A stretch of DNA of 64,000 bases, from IMG/VR virus record IMGVR_UViG_3300043446_003177, positions 108,233 to 172,232 of that record; one strand, 5' to 3'. This document shows positions 19,627-27,569 of this stretch, in pieces (position 1 is the first letter of the stretch; every line of letters begins with the position of its first letter). Both the position numbers and the translations under genes were made by a program. Under the pieces are notes generated by a model. It made no database searches and was not told the DNA's origin. It saw only the letters and a program-made list of their open reading frames with translations. The DNA is from a virus.

Positions 19627-20253
19627 ATGTCTACTCTCAGAACAATTACAGGATTTAAAGAAAGACTTGCTGGTGGTGGTGCTAGGCCCAATCTATTTGA
19701 AGTTTCCATTCCATCATTTCCAAGAACTTTAGGTGTTACTTGGGACAATGAGTCTGTAAGAACTTTCAATTTCTTATGCAAGGCAGCAGCACTTCCTGCT
19801 TCAAACATTGCTCCAATTGAAGTTCCTTTTAGAGGACGTATCTTAAAGGTTGCTGGCGACAGAACATTTGATACCTGGACAGTTACTGTTATTAACGATG
19901 AAGATTTCAAACTCAGAACTGCATTTGAGCAGTGGATGAATGGAATCAGCAAACTGGATAATAACACTGGTGCAACCAACCCAACTTCATACATGGTCAA
20001 TGCTGAGGTTTACCAACTAGGAAGAGGTGCTGGAGCTGGAAGATTCTCCCAAAATAATGTTCAAGCTGCAGATGGAACTTCTATTCCACCACTGAGAGCC
20101 TATAAGTTCTACGATATTTTCCCAACTAACGTATCTCAGATTGATCTTTCATATGATACTGGAGATACTATTGAAGAATATACAGTAGAATTCCAAGTTC
20201 AATACTGGACTGTAGGTGAACTTCGTGACCAAACTGGTCAAAGAATTAGCTGA
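19627..20253 (+). CDS. gp19: Tail tube protein gp19
   Basis: This 208-residue tube subunit has the family pattern: an N-terminal NLFEVSIPSFP strand, CKAAALPASNIAPIEVPFRG, DRTFDTWTVTVINDEDFKL and a C-terminal YTVEFQVQYW strand. T4 gp19 is 163 residues; the extra length lies mainly between residues 125 and 165. The protein stacks as hexameric rings inside the sheath. The start is fixed by a very strong ribosome site, AAAGGAGG at 19611-19618, one of the best in the window, as expected for an abundant protein. Confidence 0.97.
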   Translation: MSTLRTITGFKERLAGGGARPNLFEVSIPSFPRTLGVTWDNESVRTFNFLCKAAALPASNIAPIEVPFRGRILKVAGDRTFDTWTVTVINDEDFKLRTAFEQWMNGISKLDNNTGATNPTSYMVNAEVYQLGRGAGAGRFSQNNVQAADGTSIPPLRAYKFYDIFPTNVSQIDLSYDTGDTIEEYTVEFQVQYWTVGELRDQTGQRIS

Positions 20254-20259
20254 TAAATA
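20252..20259 (+). promoter_or_regulatory. Late promoter box GATAAATA for gp20
   Basis: GATAAATA overlaps the gp19 stop codon and ends 33 bases before the portal ATG, matching the T4 late consensus. Confidence 0.7.
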
Positions 20260-20292
20260 ATATCAGCAATAAAAGAAGTCTAACCTTTATTC

Positions 20293-21978
20293 ATGGCAAA
20301 ATTATTTGGTTTTTCTATTGAGGATCAAACTCCTCAATTACCACCCACATCTTCCCCCATTCCTCAAAATAATGAGGATGGGGTTGATCATTATTTGACT
20401 AGTGGGTTTTTTGGATCGTATGTTGATATTGAGGGTGTATATAAAACTGAATTTGATCTCATAAAGAGATATAGAGAAATGGCTCTGCATCCAGAAGTTG
20501 ATGGAGCTATAGAAGATATTGTTAACGAAGCAATTGTATCTGATACTAATGACTCTCCAGTAGAAATTGAATTATCAAATTTAAATGCTAGCGATGGTAT
20601 TAAGAAGAAAATAAGGGAAGAATTTAAATATATTTTAGAACTTTTAGACTTTCATAGAAAATCTCACGAAATATATAGAAATTGGTATATTGACGGTAAA
20701 ATTTACTACCATAAAGTTATTGATTTAAAAAATCCCCAAGAAGGTATTAAAGAACTTCGTTACATTGACGCAATGAAAATGCGTTATGTTAGGCAGGCTA
20801 AAAAAGATACCAAACAACCATATAAAATTAGAAGACAAGACGAAGATCCTACGGATTTTACATTTATCGATATTGAAGAATATTTTGTATATAATCCAAA
20901 AATGACTTACTTATCAGGAAATCCAACAGGAACTGTTGGAAGTTCCGCTGGGGTAAGAATTGCAAAAGATGCAATTGCATATTGCACATCAGGACTGGTT
21001 GATAGAAACAGAGGAACAGTACTTTCTTATTTACATAAAGCAATCAAAGCACTCAATCAACTCCGCATGATTGAGGATTCACTAGTTATTTACAGACTAT
21101 CAAGGGCACCAGAAAGAAGAATATTTTATATTGATGTAGGCAATCTTCCTAAAGTAAAGGCAGAACAATATCTCCGTGATGTTATGATGCGTTATCGTAA
21201 CAAATTAGTTTACGATGCTCAGACTGGAGAAATTCGTGACGATAAAAAATTCATGAGCATGATGGAAGATTTTTGGCTTCCAAGAAGAGAAGGTGGTAGA
21301 GGAACTGAAATTACAACTCTTCCTGGTGGACAAAATCTTGGGGAGATTACTGATATTGAATATTTTAAAAAGAAACTTTACCGTTCTTTAAATGTCCCAC
21401 CATCCAGAATGGATGGGGAAGGTGGATTTAATCTTGGACGTTCATCAGAAATACTACGTGATGAACTTAAGTTCACCAAGTTTGTTGGTAGATTGAGAAA
21501 AAGATTTTCTGGAATGTTTAACGATATTCTTAAGACTCAATTAATTCTTAAGAACATCATAACTCCAGAAGATTGGGAGGCAATGAAAGATCATATTCAA
21601 TATGACTTCTTATATGATAATCACTTCTCCGAACTTAAAGAAGCTGAGTTACTAACAGAAAGACTCAATCTGGTAGCAACCGCAGAACCTTATGTCGGTA
21701 AATATTATTCTCAAGATTACGTTAGAAGAAAAATTTTAAGACAGACTGATCAAGAAATCATAGAACAAGACGAAATTATTAAAAAAGAAATAGAGGAAGG
21801 AATCATTCCAGATCCAAATGCACCAATAGATCCAGCAACAGGTCAACCAATGGATCCAAATTCAATGGATCTTGGACAACCTGTTATGGAACCAAATTTG
21901 GATTCTCAGGGAGCAGCAACTGAAGCTGATGGAAAAGCAGCAGAACCACCCCCATCTCCTCGTGGTGGGAAAATATAA
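20293..21978 (+). CDS. gp20: Portal vertex protein gp20
   Basis: This 561-residue portal protein forms the dodecameric ring through which DNA enters and leaves the head. Recognisable blocks are EFDLIKRYREMALHPEVDGA with IEDIVNEAIVSD, a WYIDGKIYYHKVID strand, DRNRGTVLSYLHKAIKALNQ, and the wing/stem segment RRIFYIDVGNLPKVKAEQYL. It is near the size of T4 gp20 (524). The C terminus has a proline/aspartate-rich tail (DPNAPIDPATGQPMDPN). It is followed by the core, protease and scaffold genes, which is the T4 head-assembly order. Confidence 0.97.
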   Translation: MAKLFGFSIEDQTPQLPPTSSPIPQNNEDGVDHYLTSGFFGSYVDIEGVYKTEFDLIKRYREMALHPEVDGAIEDIVNEAIVSDTNDSPVEIELSNLNASDGIKKKIREEFKYILELLDFHRKSHEIYRNWYIDGKIYYHKVIDLKNPQEGIKELRYIDAMKMRYVRQAKKDTKQPYKIRRQDEDPTDFTFIDIEEYFVYNPKMTYLSGNPTGTVGSSAGVRIAKDAIAYCTSGLVDRNRGTVLSYLHKAIKALNQLRMIEDSLVIYRLSRAPERRIFYIDVGNLPKVKAEQYLRDVMMRYRNKLVYDAQTGEIRDDKKFMSMMEDFWLPRREGGRGTEITTLPGGQNLGEITDIEYFKKKLYRSLNVPPSRMDGEGGFNLGRSSEILRDELKFTKFVGRLRKRFSGMFNDILKTQLILKNIITPEDWEAMKDHIQYDFLYDNHFSELKEAELLTERLNLVATAEPYVGKYYSQDYVRRKILRQTDQEIIEQDEIIKKEIEEGIIPDPNAPIDPATGQPMDPNSMDLGQPVMEPNLDSQGAATEADGKAAEPPPSPRGGKI

Positions 21979-21981
21979 ATA
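21974..21981 (+). promoter_or_regulatory. Late promoter box TATAAATA
   Basis: A perfect T4 late consensus, TATAAATA, overlaps the gp20 stop and ends 23 bases before the small core gene at 22005. Confidence 0.75.
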
Positions 21982-22004
21982 GTTAAAATTTAAAATTATT
22001 AAAT

Positions 22005-22178
22005 ATGGATATGGAAGACCTAATCGACATGATTGCTACTGACGAAAGTCCTTCTCAGATTAGCGACAAAATTAAAGATCTATTATTTTCAAAAGCTGCT
22101 TCTAAGATTGATGAATTCAAACCAGATGTAGCAAATTCGATGTTTGACTTTGAATCAGAAGAATCAGAAGAAGAATAA
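22005..22178 (+). CDS. gp67: Prohead core protein, gp67-like
   Basis: This 57-residue protein (MDMEDLIDMIATDESPSQIS, ending in FESEESEEE) is acidic at the C terminus. T4 has the small acidic core protein gp67 in the same place, between the portal gene and the protease gene, and T4 gp67 also begins with MEDLI. The gene is flanked by two late boxes. Gp67-type proteins are part of the scaffolding core and are degraded by gp21 during maturation. Similarity is limited to the start, the acidity and the position. Confidence 0.62.
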   Translation: MDMEDLIDMIATDESPSQISDKIKDLLFSKAASKIDEFKPDVANSMFDFESEESEEE

Positions 22179-22179
22179 T

Positions 22180-22187
22180 AATAAATA
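22180..22187 (+). promoter_or_regulatory. Late promoter box AATAAATA
   Basis: AATAAATA lies just after the gp67-like stop and ends 29 bases before the ATG at 22217. It follows the same box-to-start spacing as other late genes. Confidence 0.62.
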
Positions 22188-22216
22188 ATTATTATAATAA
22201 AATGAATTAGAAAATA

Positions 22217-22774
22217 ATGGCGCATAAACCAGTAGGTGCGGGAATTTCATTATCAACAACTGCCGTTTCAGCATTAACCACTTCATTTTCCGTTCAATCA
22301 AATGTTCTGAGAGTGACTGCAGTTAATGCTGGGGCATTTGTTGCAATTGGAACAAACCCAACCGCATCAATTACAGATTATTATATTCCTGCAGGAAAAT
22401 CAGAAACTCTTGCTTTAACAAAAGCATCACAAAGAGTTGCTGGTATAACAACCGGAACAACTACTATTATTGATTTTCCAGAAGGAACTCAAACTCCTTT
22501 TGTTGCTGGAGATTATGTTACCTTAACAGTCACTGGGCAATCTTATTACAATTTTACCCATGTTCCTGTTATTTCCGTAAATAATACTGCATCTTATGAT
22601 GGGTATTTTTCAAAGAGAATTGTCGTAGATTATAACTCAAGTGGTATTGTAACCGCATTTTCACCAACAACATCATATGCTGATTTGAGAGGATCTATCA
22701 GAGTTGCTGCTAGAACCGAAGGTGGATCTGGAACCGTTTATATTCAACAAGTACAAATTTCAGGACAAGCATAA
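22217..22774 (+). CDS. Virion structural protein between core and protease genes
   Basis: This 185-residue, beta-rich protein (VSALTTSFSVQSNVLRVTAV, IGTNPTASITDYYIPAGKSE) has no enzyme motif, signal or membrane segment. Its last base overlaps the gp21 start, so it is translated with the protease. I know similar proteins at this locus in cyanophages, where they are annotated as structural; a head decoration or capsid-associated role is plausible but not shown. The central segment with YYNFTHVPVISVNNT looks like an immunoglobulin-like or jelly-roll strand pair. Confidence 0.65.
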   Translation: MAHKPVGAGISLSTTAVSALTTSFSVQSNVLRVTAVNAGAFVAIGTNPTASITDYYIPAGKSETLALTKASQRVAGITTGTTTIIDFPEGTQTPFVAGDYVTLTVTGQSYYNFTHVPVISVNNTASYDGYFSKRIVVDYNSSGIVTAFSPTTSYADLRGSIRVAARTEGGSGTVYIQQVQISGQA

Positions 22775-23424
22775 TGAAACTTATTACCGAAGAAATCGAA
22801 TCAGTAGAAGTTCTTACCGAAACGGTCAACGGTAAGAAGACTCTTTATATCCAAGGACCTTTCCTTCAAACTGAAGTTGTAAACAGAAACGGTAGAATGT
22901 ATCGTTTACCTGTTATGGAAAGAGAGGTAAAGCGTTACACTGAACAATATGTAAATAAGGGTCGTGCTCTTGGAGAGCTTGGACACCCTGATGGTCCTAC
23001 TGTAAATCTAGATCGAGTCTCCCATAAAATTGTTTCACTTCACCGCGAAGGAAATAATTTTATTGGTAAGGCGCAAATCCTCTCAACTCCAATGGGAAAA
23101 ATTGCAGAGTCACTTTTAAAAGAAGGAGTTACTCTTGGCGTTTCCTCTCGTGGTATTGGTTCAGTCAAATCTACTCGTGAAGGTTTTACTGAAGTTGGCG
23201 AAGATTTCATGCTAGCAACTGCTGCTGATATCGTTGCCGATCCTTCTGCTCCTGACGCTTTTGTTCAGGGAATCATGGAAGGAAAGGAATGGGTTTGGGA
23301 AGGTGGAATGCTCAGAGAAAGAGCAGCACAAAAAACTTATAAGAGAATTAATACTCTTGTAGACCAAAAACGTCTGGAAGAGCATAAATTGAATCTATTC
23401 AATGAGTTTTTAAACTCATTGTAA
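22774..23424 (+). CDS. gp21: Prohead core protease gp21
   Basis: This 216-residue protein has the serine protease pattern of T4 gp21: NRNGRMYRLPVMEREVKRY, a catalytic histidine in GELGHPDGP near residue 72, and the nucleophile serine in GVSSRGIG near residue 122. It cleaves scaffold and capsid proteins after L/I-x-E during head maturation. Substrates in this window would include gp22, gp23 (LTE at residues 56-58) and the MKSF-tagged proteins. The C terminus (EGKEWVWEGGMLRER) is typical. An inverted repeat of 9-bp arms covers the last codons. Confidence 0.95.
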   Translation: MKLITEEIESVEVLTETVNGKKTLYIQGPFLQTEVVNRNGRMYRLPVMEREVKRYTEQYVNKGRALGELGHPDGPTVNLDRVSHKIVSLHREGNNFIGKAQILSTPMGKIAESLLKEGVTLGVSSRGIGSVKSTREGFTEVGEDFMLATAADIVADPSAPDAFVQGIMEGKEWVWEGGMLRERAAQKTYKRINTLVDQKRLEEHKLNLFNEFLNSL

Positions 23425-23434
23425 TTTGTTAAAT

Positions 23435-23442
23435 TATAAATA
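23435..23442 (+). promoter_or_regulatory. Late promoter box TATAAATA for gp22-gp23
   Basis: TATAAATA lies in the gap between gp21 and gp22 and ends 41 bases before the gp22 ATG. It probably also supplies gp23, which has no box of its own. Confidence 0.75.
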
Positions 23443-23483
23443 AATATAGATTAAATTACACTAAGGTTAATCGGAGAGTTCAA

Positions 23484-24674
23484 ATGTCTCGTGGAGATTT
23501 ACAAGAAATGGAAGTAGGCACTAAGCAATCCAAAACCGCTGTCAATGCAAATGCAAAAGCGGGAGATCCAATGCCTAAACTAGCAGCAGGTGCCGTTGCT
23601 GGGCAAACAGGTGGTTGGGAAGATCTGGGTGGTCCAGATCCAACAAACTATCGTCCAGATGATGACTCGGCTAAATTAAAAACACCTGGAGCAACTCTTA
23701 AGCAAGTTAGAGATGTTGTTAATAAGGGTGCTAAAGCTGCAGATCCAACTCCTCATATGAAAGGTGCTGTTAAAGAAGAAACCGAAGAAGATGAGGAAGA
23801 TCTAATTGTAGACGAAGAGGATCTTGAAATCTCTGATGACGAAGAAGTAGTAGAAGAAGAAGCTTCTGAAAAAGAAGAAAAGGGTGAGAAGGAAGAGAAG
23901 GGTAAGAAGGATAAGGAAGAAGAAGAGGAAGAGGAAGAGATGGAAGAAGAGTTTAACATCGATGAAGATGTTAATGCTCTCTTAGATGGCGAAGAGCTCT
24001 CTGAGGAATTCCAAGAGAAAGCACGTATCATTTTTGAAGCTGCTCTTCGTTCAAAAGTTTCTGATATTAAAGAAACTCTTGAAGAGCAGTATGAGCAAAG
24101 ACTTTCTGAAGAAATTTCAGAAATCAAATCAGTTCTTCAAGAAAGAATTGATTCATACTTAGAGTATGTTGCTGACGAATGGTTTGAGGAAAATGCTCTA
24201 GCAATTGAGCATGGAATCAAAACCGAGATTACCGAGTCATTCCTCCAAGGAATGAAGGGTCTTTTTGAAGAGCATTATGTAACAATCCCTGAAGATAGAT
24301 ATGATGTTTTAGAGAGCATGGTAGACAAACTTGATGAAATGGAGACAAAACTCAACGAGCAGATTGAGAGAAATATTTCCCTAAACAAGCGCCTCGCAGA
24401 GTCGGTTGCTGACGGAATCTTAGATCAAGTCTCTGAGGGCCTTGCTGCTACTCAGAAAGAAAAGCTCGCTTCACTTGCCGAAAGTGTTGAGTTTGAAAGT
24501 GAAGAGGAATATCGTGAAAAACTGGAGACTTTAAAGGAATCATATTTTCCTTCCAGAACAGTATCTCCATCAGCTAAAACAGAAACCCTCTCAGAGGGTT
24601 TAGACAGAGCACCTGAAAATGTAACAGGTTCGATGGCGGCTTATCTGAGAACGCTTTCATCTTTTAGCAAATAA
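23484..24674 (+). CDS. gp22: Prohead core scaffold gp22
   Basis: This 396-residue scaffold forms the prohead core around which gp23 assembles and is then cut up by gp21. It has a poorly structured N-terminal third, a very acidic low-complexity tract around residues 90-155 (long runs of E), and a C-terminal half that is almost entirely helical (VADEWFEENALAIEHGIKTE, YDVLESMVDKLDEMETKL). T4 gp22 is about 270 residues; cyanophage versions are longer through the acidic region. Position between gp21 and gp23 confirms the call. Several L/I-x-E sites are present. Confidence 0.9.
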   Translation: MSRGDLQEMEVGTKQSKTAVNANAKAGDPMPKLAAGAVAGQTGGWEDLGGPDPTNYRPDDDSAKLKTPGATLKQVRDVVNKGAKAADPTPHMKGAVKEETEEDEEDLIVDEEDLEISDDEEVVEEEASEKEEKGEKEEKGKKDKEEEEEEEEMEEEFNIDEDVNALLDGEELSEEFQEKARIIFEAALRSKVSDIKETLEEQYEQRLSEEISEIKSVLQERIDSYLEYVADEWFEENALAIEHGIKTEITESFLQGMKGLFEEHYVTIPEDRYDVLESMVDKLDEMETKLNEQIERNISLNKRLAESVADGILDQVSEGLAATQKEKLASLAESVEFESEEEYREKLETLKESYFPSRTVSPSAKTETLSEGLDRAPENVTGSMAAYLRTLSSFSK

Positions 24675-24724
24675 ACTGAATTTAATATTAAATCAAACGT
24701 AACAAACAACAGAGGTAAACGCAA

Positions 24725-26155
24725 ATGTTCCATTCCGAGCATCTGCAGGAAAAGTGGGCACCACTCCTCAACTATGAGGGTCTTGATCAAATCAAAGATT
24801 CGCATCGTAGAGCGGTAACCGCAGTCCTGCTAGAAAACCAAGAAAGATTTTTAAGAGAGCAATCTGCATTTGAAAGTGCAGGTTCATTCCTAACCGAAAC
24901 TCCAGTAAACAGCACTGCTTCAAGTTCAACTGCAGGTTTCGGTGGTAGCGCACAAGGATTTAGCGCAGGTCCTACCGCAGGTTTCGACCCTGTTCTGATC
25001 TCTCTGATCAGACGCTCAATGCCTAACCTTGTTGCTTATGATCTCGCTGGCGTTCAACCAATGAACGGTCCAACCGGCCTGATCTTTGCAATGCGTTCAC
25101 GCTACAACAACCAGAGCGGTACAGAAGCATTCTATAACGAAGTTGATACCGCATGGTCTGGTCAGCCATTTGGCCGCGATAACGAAGATGGATTTACCAA
25201 CGGTGCCGTTGGTATGGGTACTACTGCACAAAATGGTACAAACCCATCCGTTCTGAACGCAGCTGGTGCAGCTGGTGGCGACTACAATGTTGGTCAGGGT
25301 ATGCGTACTGACCAGGCTGAAGCACTTGATAGTGGTGCGGACGCTTTCAACCAGATGGCGTTCTCAATCGAGAAGGTTACCGTTACTGCAAAGTCACGCG
25401 CCCTCAAGGCTGAGTACACCTTAGAACTCGCACAAGACCTCAAGGCAATCCACGGTCTGAATGCTGAAGCGGAACTCGCAAATATTCTCTCAACTGAGAT
25501 TCTTGCTGAGATCAACCGCGAAGTCATCAGAACCATCTACAAGGTTGCTGAACAGGGTGCTGCTCAAAACACCGCTACTGCTGGTGTATTTGACCTCGAC
25601 GTTGATTCAAACGGTCGTTGGTCGGTTGAGAAGTTCAAGGGTCTACTCTTCCAGATCGAGAGAGATGCAAACGCAATCGCTCAAAGAACTCGTAGAGGAA
25701 AGGGCAACATCATCATGTGCTCTGCTGACGTTGCTTCAGCACTGACCATGGCTGGTGTTCTCGATTACACCCCTGCGCTCAATGCTAATCTGTCTGTTGA
25801 TGATACCGGTAATACTTTTGCTGGTACTCTGATGGGCAAATTCCGCGTCTACATTGACCCATATGCTGCTAACCTGACTTCAGGTAACGCTGCTCCAACA
25901 GGTGGTAACCAGTACTACGTTGTTGGTTATAAGGGTTCTTCACCTTATGACGCAGGTCTCTTCTATTGCCCATATGTTCCTCTCCAAATGGTACGTGCCG
26001 TTGGTGAGAACAGCTTCCAGCCTAAGATCGGCTTTAAGACCCGTTATGGAATGGTTGCAAACCCATTCGCTGAGGGTACTACCCAGGGTCAAGGCAATCT
26101 CACTGTTAACGCAAACCGTTACTACAGAAGAGTTGCTGTGAAAAATTTAATGTGA
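24725..26155 (+). CDS. gp23: Major capsid protein gp23
   Basis: This 476-residue protein matches T4 gp23 (521): LLNYEGLDQIKDSHRRAVTA near the start, SLIRRSMPNLVAYDLAGVQP, MNGPTGLIFAMRSRY, and the C-terminal RVYIDPYAAN with VGYKGSSPYDAG. The propeptide ends at the predicted gp21 site SFLTE after residue 58, as in T4 (after residue 65). The mature N-arm then carries a glycine-rich stretch (residues 69-89) that recurs in the small gene at 57138. The gene is visibly more GC-rich in third positions than its neighbours, consistent with very high expression. A ribosome site AGAGGT lies near 24712. Confidence 0.98.
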   Translation: MFHSEHLQEKWAPLLNYEGLDQIKDSHRRAVTAVLLENQERFLREQSAFESAGSFLTETPVNSTASSSTAGFGGSAQGFSAGPTAGFDPVLISLIRRSMPNLVAYDLAGVQPMNGPTGLIFAMRSRYNNQSGTEAFYNEVDTAWSGQPFGRDNEDGFTNGAVGMGTTAQNGTNPSVLNAAGAAGGDYNVGQGMRTDQAEALDSGADAFNQMAFSIEKVTVTAKSRALKAEYTLELAQDLKAIHGLNAEAELANILSTEILAEINREVIRTIYKVAEQGAAQNTATAGVFDLDVDSNGRWSVEKFKGLLFQIERDANAIAQRTRRGKGNIIMCSADVASALTMAGVLDYTPALNANLSVDDTGNTFAGTLMGKFRVYIDPYAANLTSGNAAPTGGNQYYVVGYKGSSPYDAGLFYCPYVPLQMVRAVGENSFQPKIGFKTRYGMVANPFAEGTTQGQGNLTVNANRYYRRVAVKNLM

Positions 26156-26174
26156 GTTTTCTTCACATTTATTC

Positions 26175-26200
26175 AAGACCTCCTTTGGAGGTCTTTTTTT
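26175..26200 (+). terminator. Intrinsic terminator after gp23
   Basis: A perfect 9-bp stem AAGACCTCC/GGAGGTCTT with a TTT loop is followed by seven Ts. It closes the head-gene transcript. Confidence 0.9.
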
Positions 26201-26207
26201 ATAAATA
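26200..26207 (+). promoter_or_regulatory. Late promoter box TATAAATA for HNH gene
   Basis: TATAAATA begins on the last T of the gp23 terminator and ends 25 bases before the HNH gene start. Confidence 0.7.
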
Positions 26208-26232
26208 AAAATGTAAGAATTAGTTGTGAACG

Positions 26233-26559
26233 ATGCCTAGACCAATTACCAATACCACTGGATTTTATGGAGAAGGGAAAACCAAAAGACGGGCAGAAAA
26301 TCATCGTATAAATGTTAGAAAACGTAGAGATGAAAGAAAACAATACTTAGTTGATCATTTTGGAGATAAGTGTCATGATTGTAAAAATAGTTTTCCAGTA
26401 TGTTGCTATGATTTTCATCATATAGACCCATCTACAAAATCTTTTGAAATTGCCCCTAGATTAGACGGAAATTTGGAAACTATTATGGAAGAGGTAAAAA
26501 AATGTATAATGATATGCTCAAACTGTCATAGAATTAGACACTATAAAGAAAGCAGATAA
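26233..26559 (+). CDS. HNH endonuclease, probably a free-standing homing enzyme
   Basis: This 108-residue protein has the HNH/zinc arrangement: CHDC near residue 50, CCYDFHHIDP near 65 containing the paired histidines, and CSNCHRIRH near 95 with the final Cys pair and histidine. The basic N terminus (TKRRAENHRINVRKRRDER) is suited to DNA binding. It sits alone between a terminator plus late box and the gp3 gene, next to the conserved capsid gene. That is typical of intron-less homing endonucleases in T4-like phages, though a general nicking role in packaging cannot be excluded. Confidence 0.8.
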   Translation: MPRPITNTTGFYGEGKTKRRAENHRINVRKRRDERKQYLVDHFGDKCHDCKNSFPVCCYDFHHIDPSTKSFEIAPRLDGNLETIMEEVKKCIMICSNCHRIRHYKESR

Positions 26560-26562
26560 ATA
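26555..26562 (+). promoter_or_regulatory. Late promoter box GATAAATA for gp3
   Basis: GATAAATA overlaps the HNH stop and ends only nine bases before the gp3 ATG. If initiation follows T4 spacing, the mRNA leader is just a few bases. Confidence 0.6.
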
Positions 26563-26571
26563 GTTAAAAAA

Positions 26572-27135
26572 ATGGCTACAAAAAATATTTACGATCATCA
26601 AATACAGAATAGAAATTTTCTATCTCCTGTTGGATTTAAATTTATATTAAACAAAAGTCCTAAGGTATCGTTTTTTAGTAACCAAGCAAATATTCCAGGA
26701 ATAGATTTAGGAGTAGCTATTCAACCAACATACCTAAAAGACATTGATGTTCCTGGTGATAAATTAGTTTTTTCTGATTTTAATTTGCGATTTTTGGTAG
26801 ATGAAAATCTTGAAAACTATATGGAGATACAAAACTGGATGAGAGGTCTTGGATATCCAGAAAGTCTTCAAGAAATATATGATTTACAAAAATCAAACAA
26901 AGCAATGGACGCACAACCAAAGTCCATGCTCAACATATATTCTGATGGTACTCTGCAAATACTAACAAGTAATAATAATCCAAATTTTAAAATAAAATTT
27001 AAAGACTTATTTCCTGTATCTCTATCCACTTTACAGTTTGATGCAACTATGAGTGATATAGAGTACTTTACGGCAGAAGTAATATTCAAGTATACTATTT
27101 ACAATATAACTGATTTGAATGGCGACCCTCTATGA
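26572..27135 (+). CDS. gp3: Tail completion protein gp3
   Basis: This 187-residue protein has the gp3 / tube-like pattern: FKFILNKSPKVSFFSNQANI, PGIDLGVAIQPTYLKDIDV, FRFLVDE-type strand (LRFLVDENLENYMEIQNWMR) and GLGYPESL. T4 gp3 (176 residues) has the same KLDFDTLTIEFIVDEDLQNY order and terminates the tail tube. In cyanophages gp3 lies after gp23 and before uvsY, as here. The fold is related to the tube protein gp19, so confusion between the two is possible, but gp19 is already present upstream. Confidence 0.83.
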   Translation: MATKNIYDHQIQNRNFLSPVGFKFILNKSPKVSFFSNQANIPGIDLGVAIQPTYLKDIDVPGDKLVFSDFNLRFLVDENLENYMEIQNWMRGLGYPESLQEIYDLQKSNKAMDAQPKSMLNIYSDGTLQILTSNNNPNFKIKFKDLFPVSLSTLQFDATMSDIEYFTAEVIFKYTIYNITDLNGDPL

Positions 27136-27569
27136 ATTTAGATCTTGATACTATACAAAGAATGTGGGAAGAAGATGCAAAAATTGATCCAGATAACTTA
27201 CATACTGAATCTCTAAACATTCCCATGTTACATGCAAAATATTTTAATTTATACAACACAATTTTTCTTTTAAGAAAAAAAGCAGAACAACAAAGAAAAA
27301 ATATTCGTCATGAGAGATATGAATACTTTACTGGAAAAGCAGATCCAGAAGTTTATGTAGAAAATCCCTTTCCCAAAAAAATCAGAGATAAAGAAACACT
27401 TCAAAAGTATTTGGATGCGGATGAAAAACTATCTCAGATTTGTTTAAAAATTGACTACTACGAAACTATCCTAAATTATATTGAGAGTATTCTTAAAGTA
27501 ATTCAAAACAGAACTTATCAAATTAAGAATGCTATTGAATTTATAAGATTCCAGGCAGGATATGGTTGA
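27132..27569 (+). CDS. uvsY: Recombination mediator UvsY
   Basis: This 145-residue helical protein begins LDTIQRMWEEDAKIDPDNL, the diagnostic UvsY start, followed by PMLHAKYFNLYNTIFLLRKK. UvsY loads the UvsX recombinase on gp32-coated single-stranded DNA. T4 UvsY is 137 residues. The start overlaps the gp3 stop (ATGA) and the end overlaps uvsW by eight bases, so structural gp3 and recombination genes are joined. Its partners uvsX (48185) and uvsW lie in the window. Confidence 0.95.
   Translation: MNLDLDTIQRMWEEDAKIDPDNLHTESLNIPMLHAKYFNLYNTIFLLRKKAEQQRKNIRHERYEYFTGKADPEVYVENPFPKKIRDKETLQKYLDADEKLSQICLKIDYYETILNYIESILKVIQNRTYQIKNAIEFIRFQAGYG

Noticed and set aside
23401-23420. Inverted repeat AATGAGTTT/AAACTCATT at the gp21 end as a terminator
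   Set aside because: It is AT-rich, has a two-base loop and no T-run, and gp22 follows with its own late box; termination is not supported.
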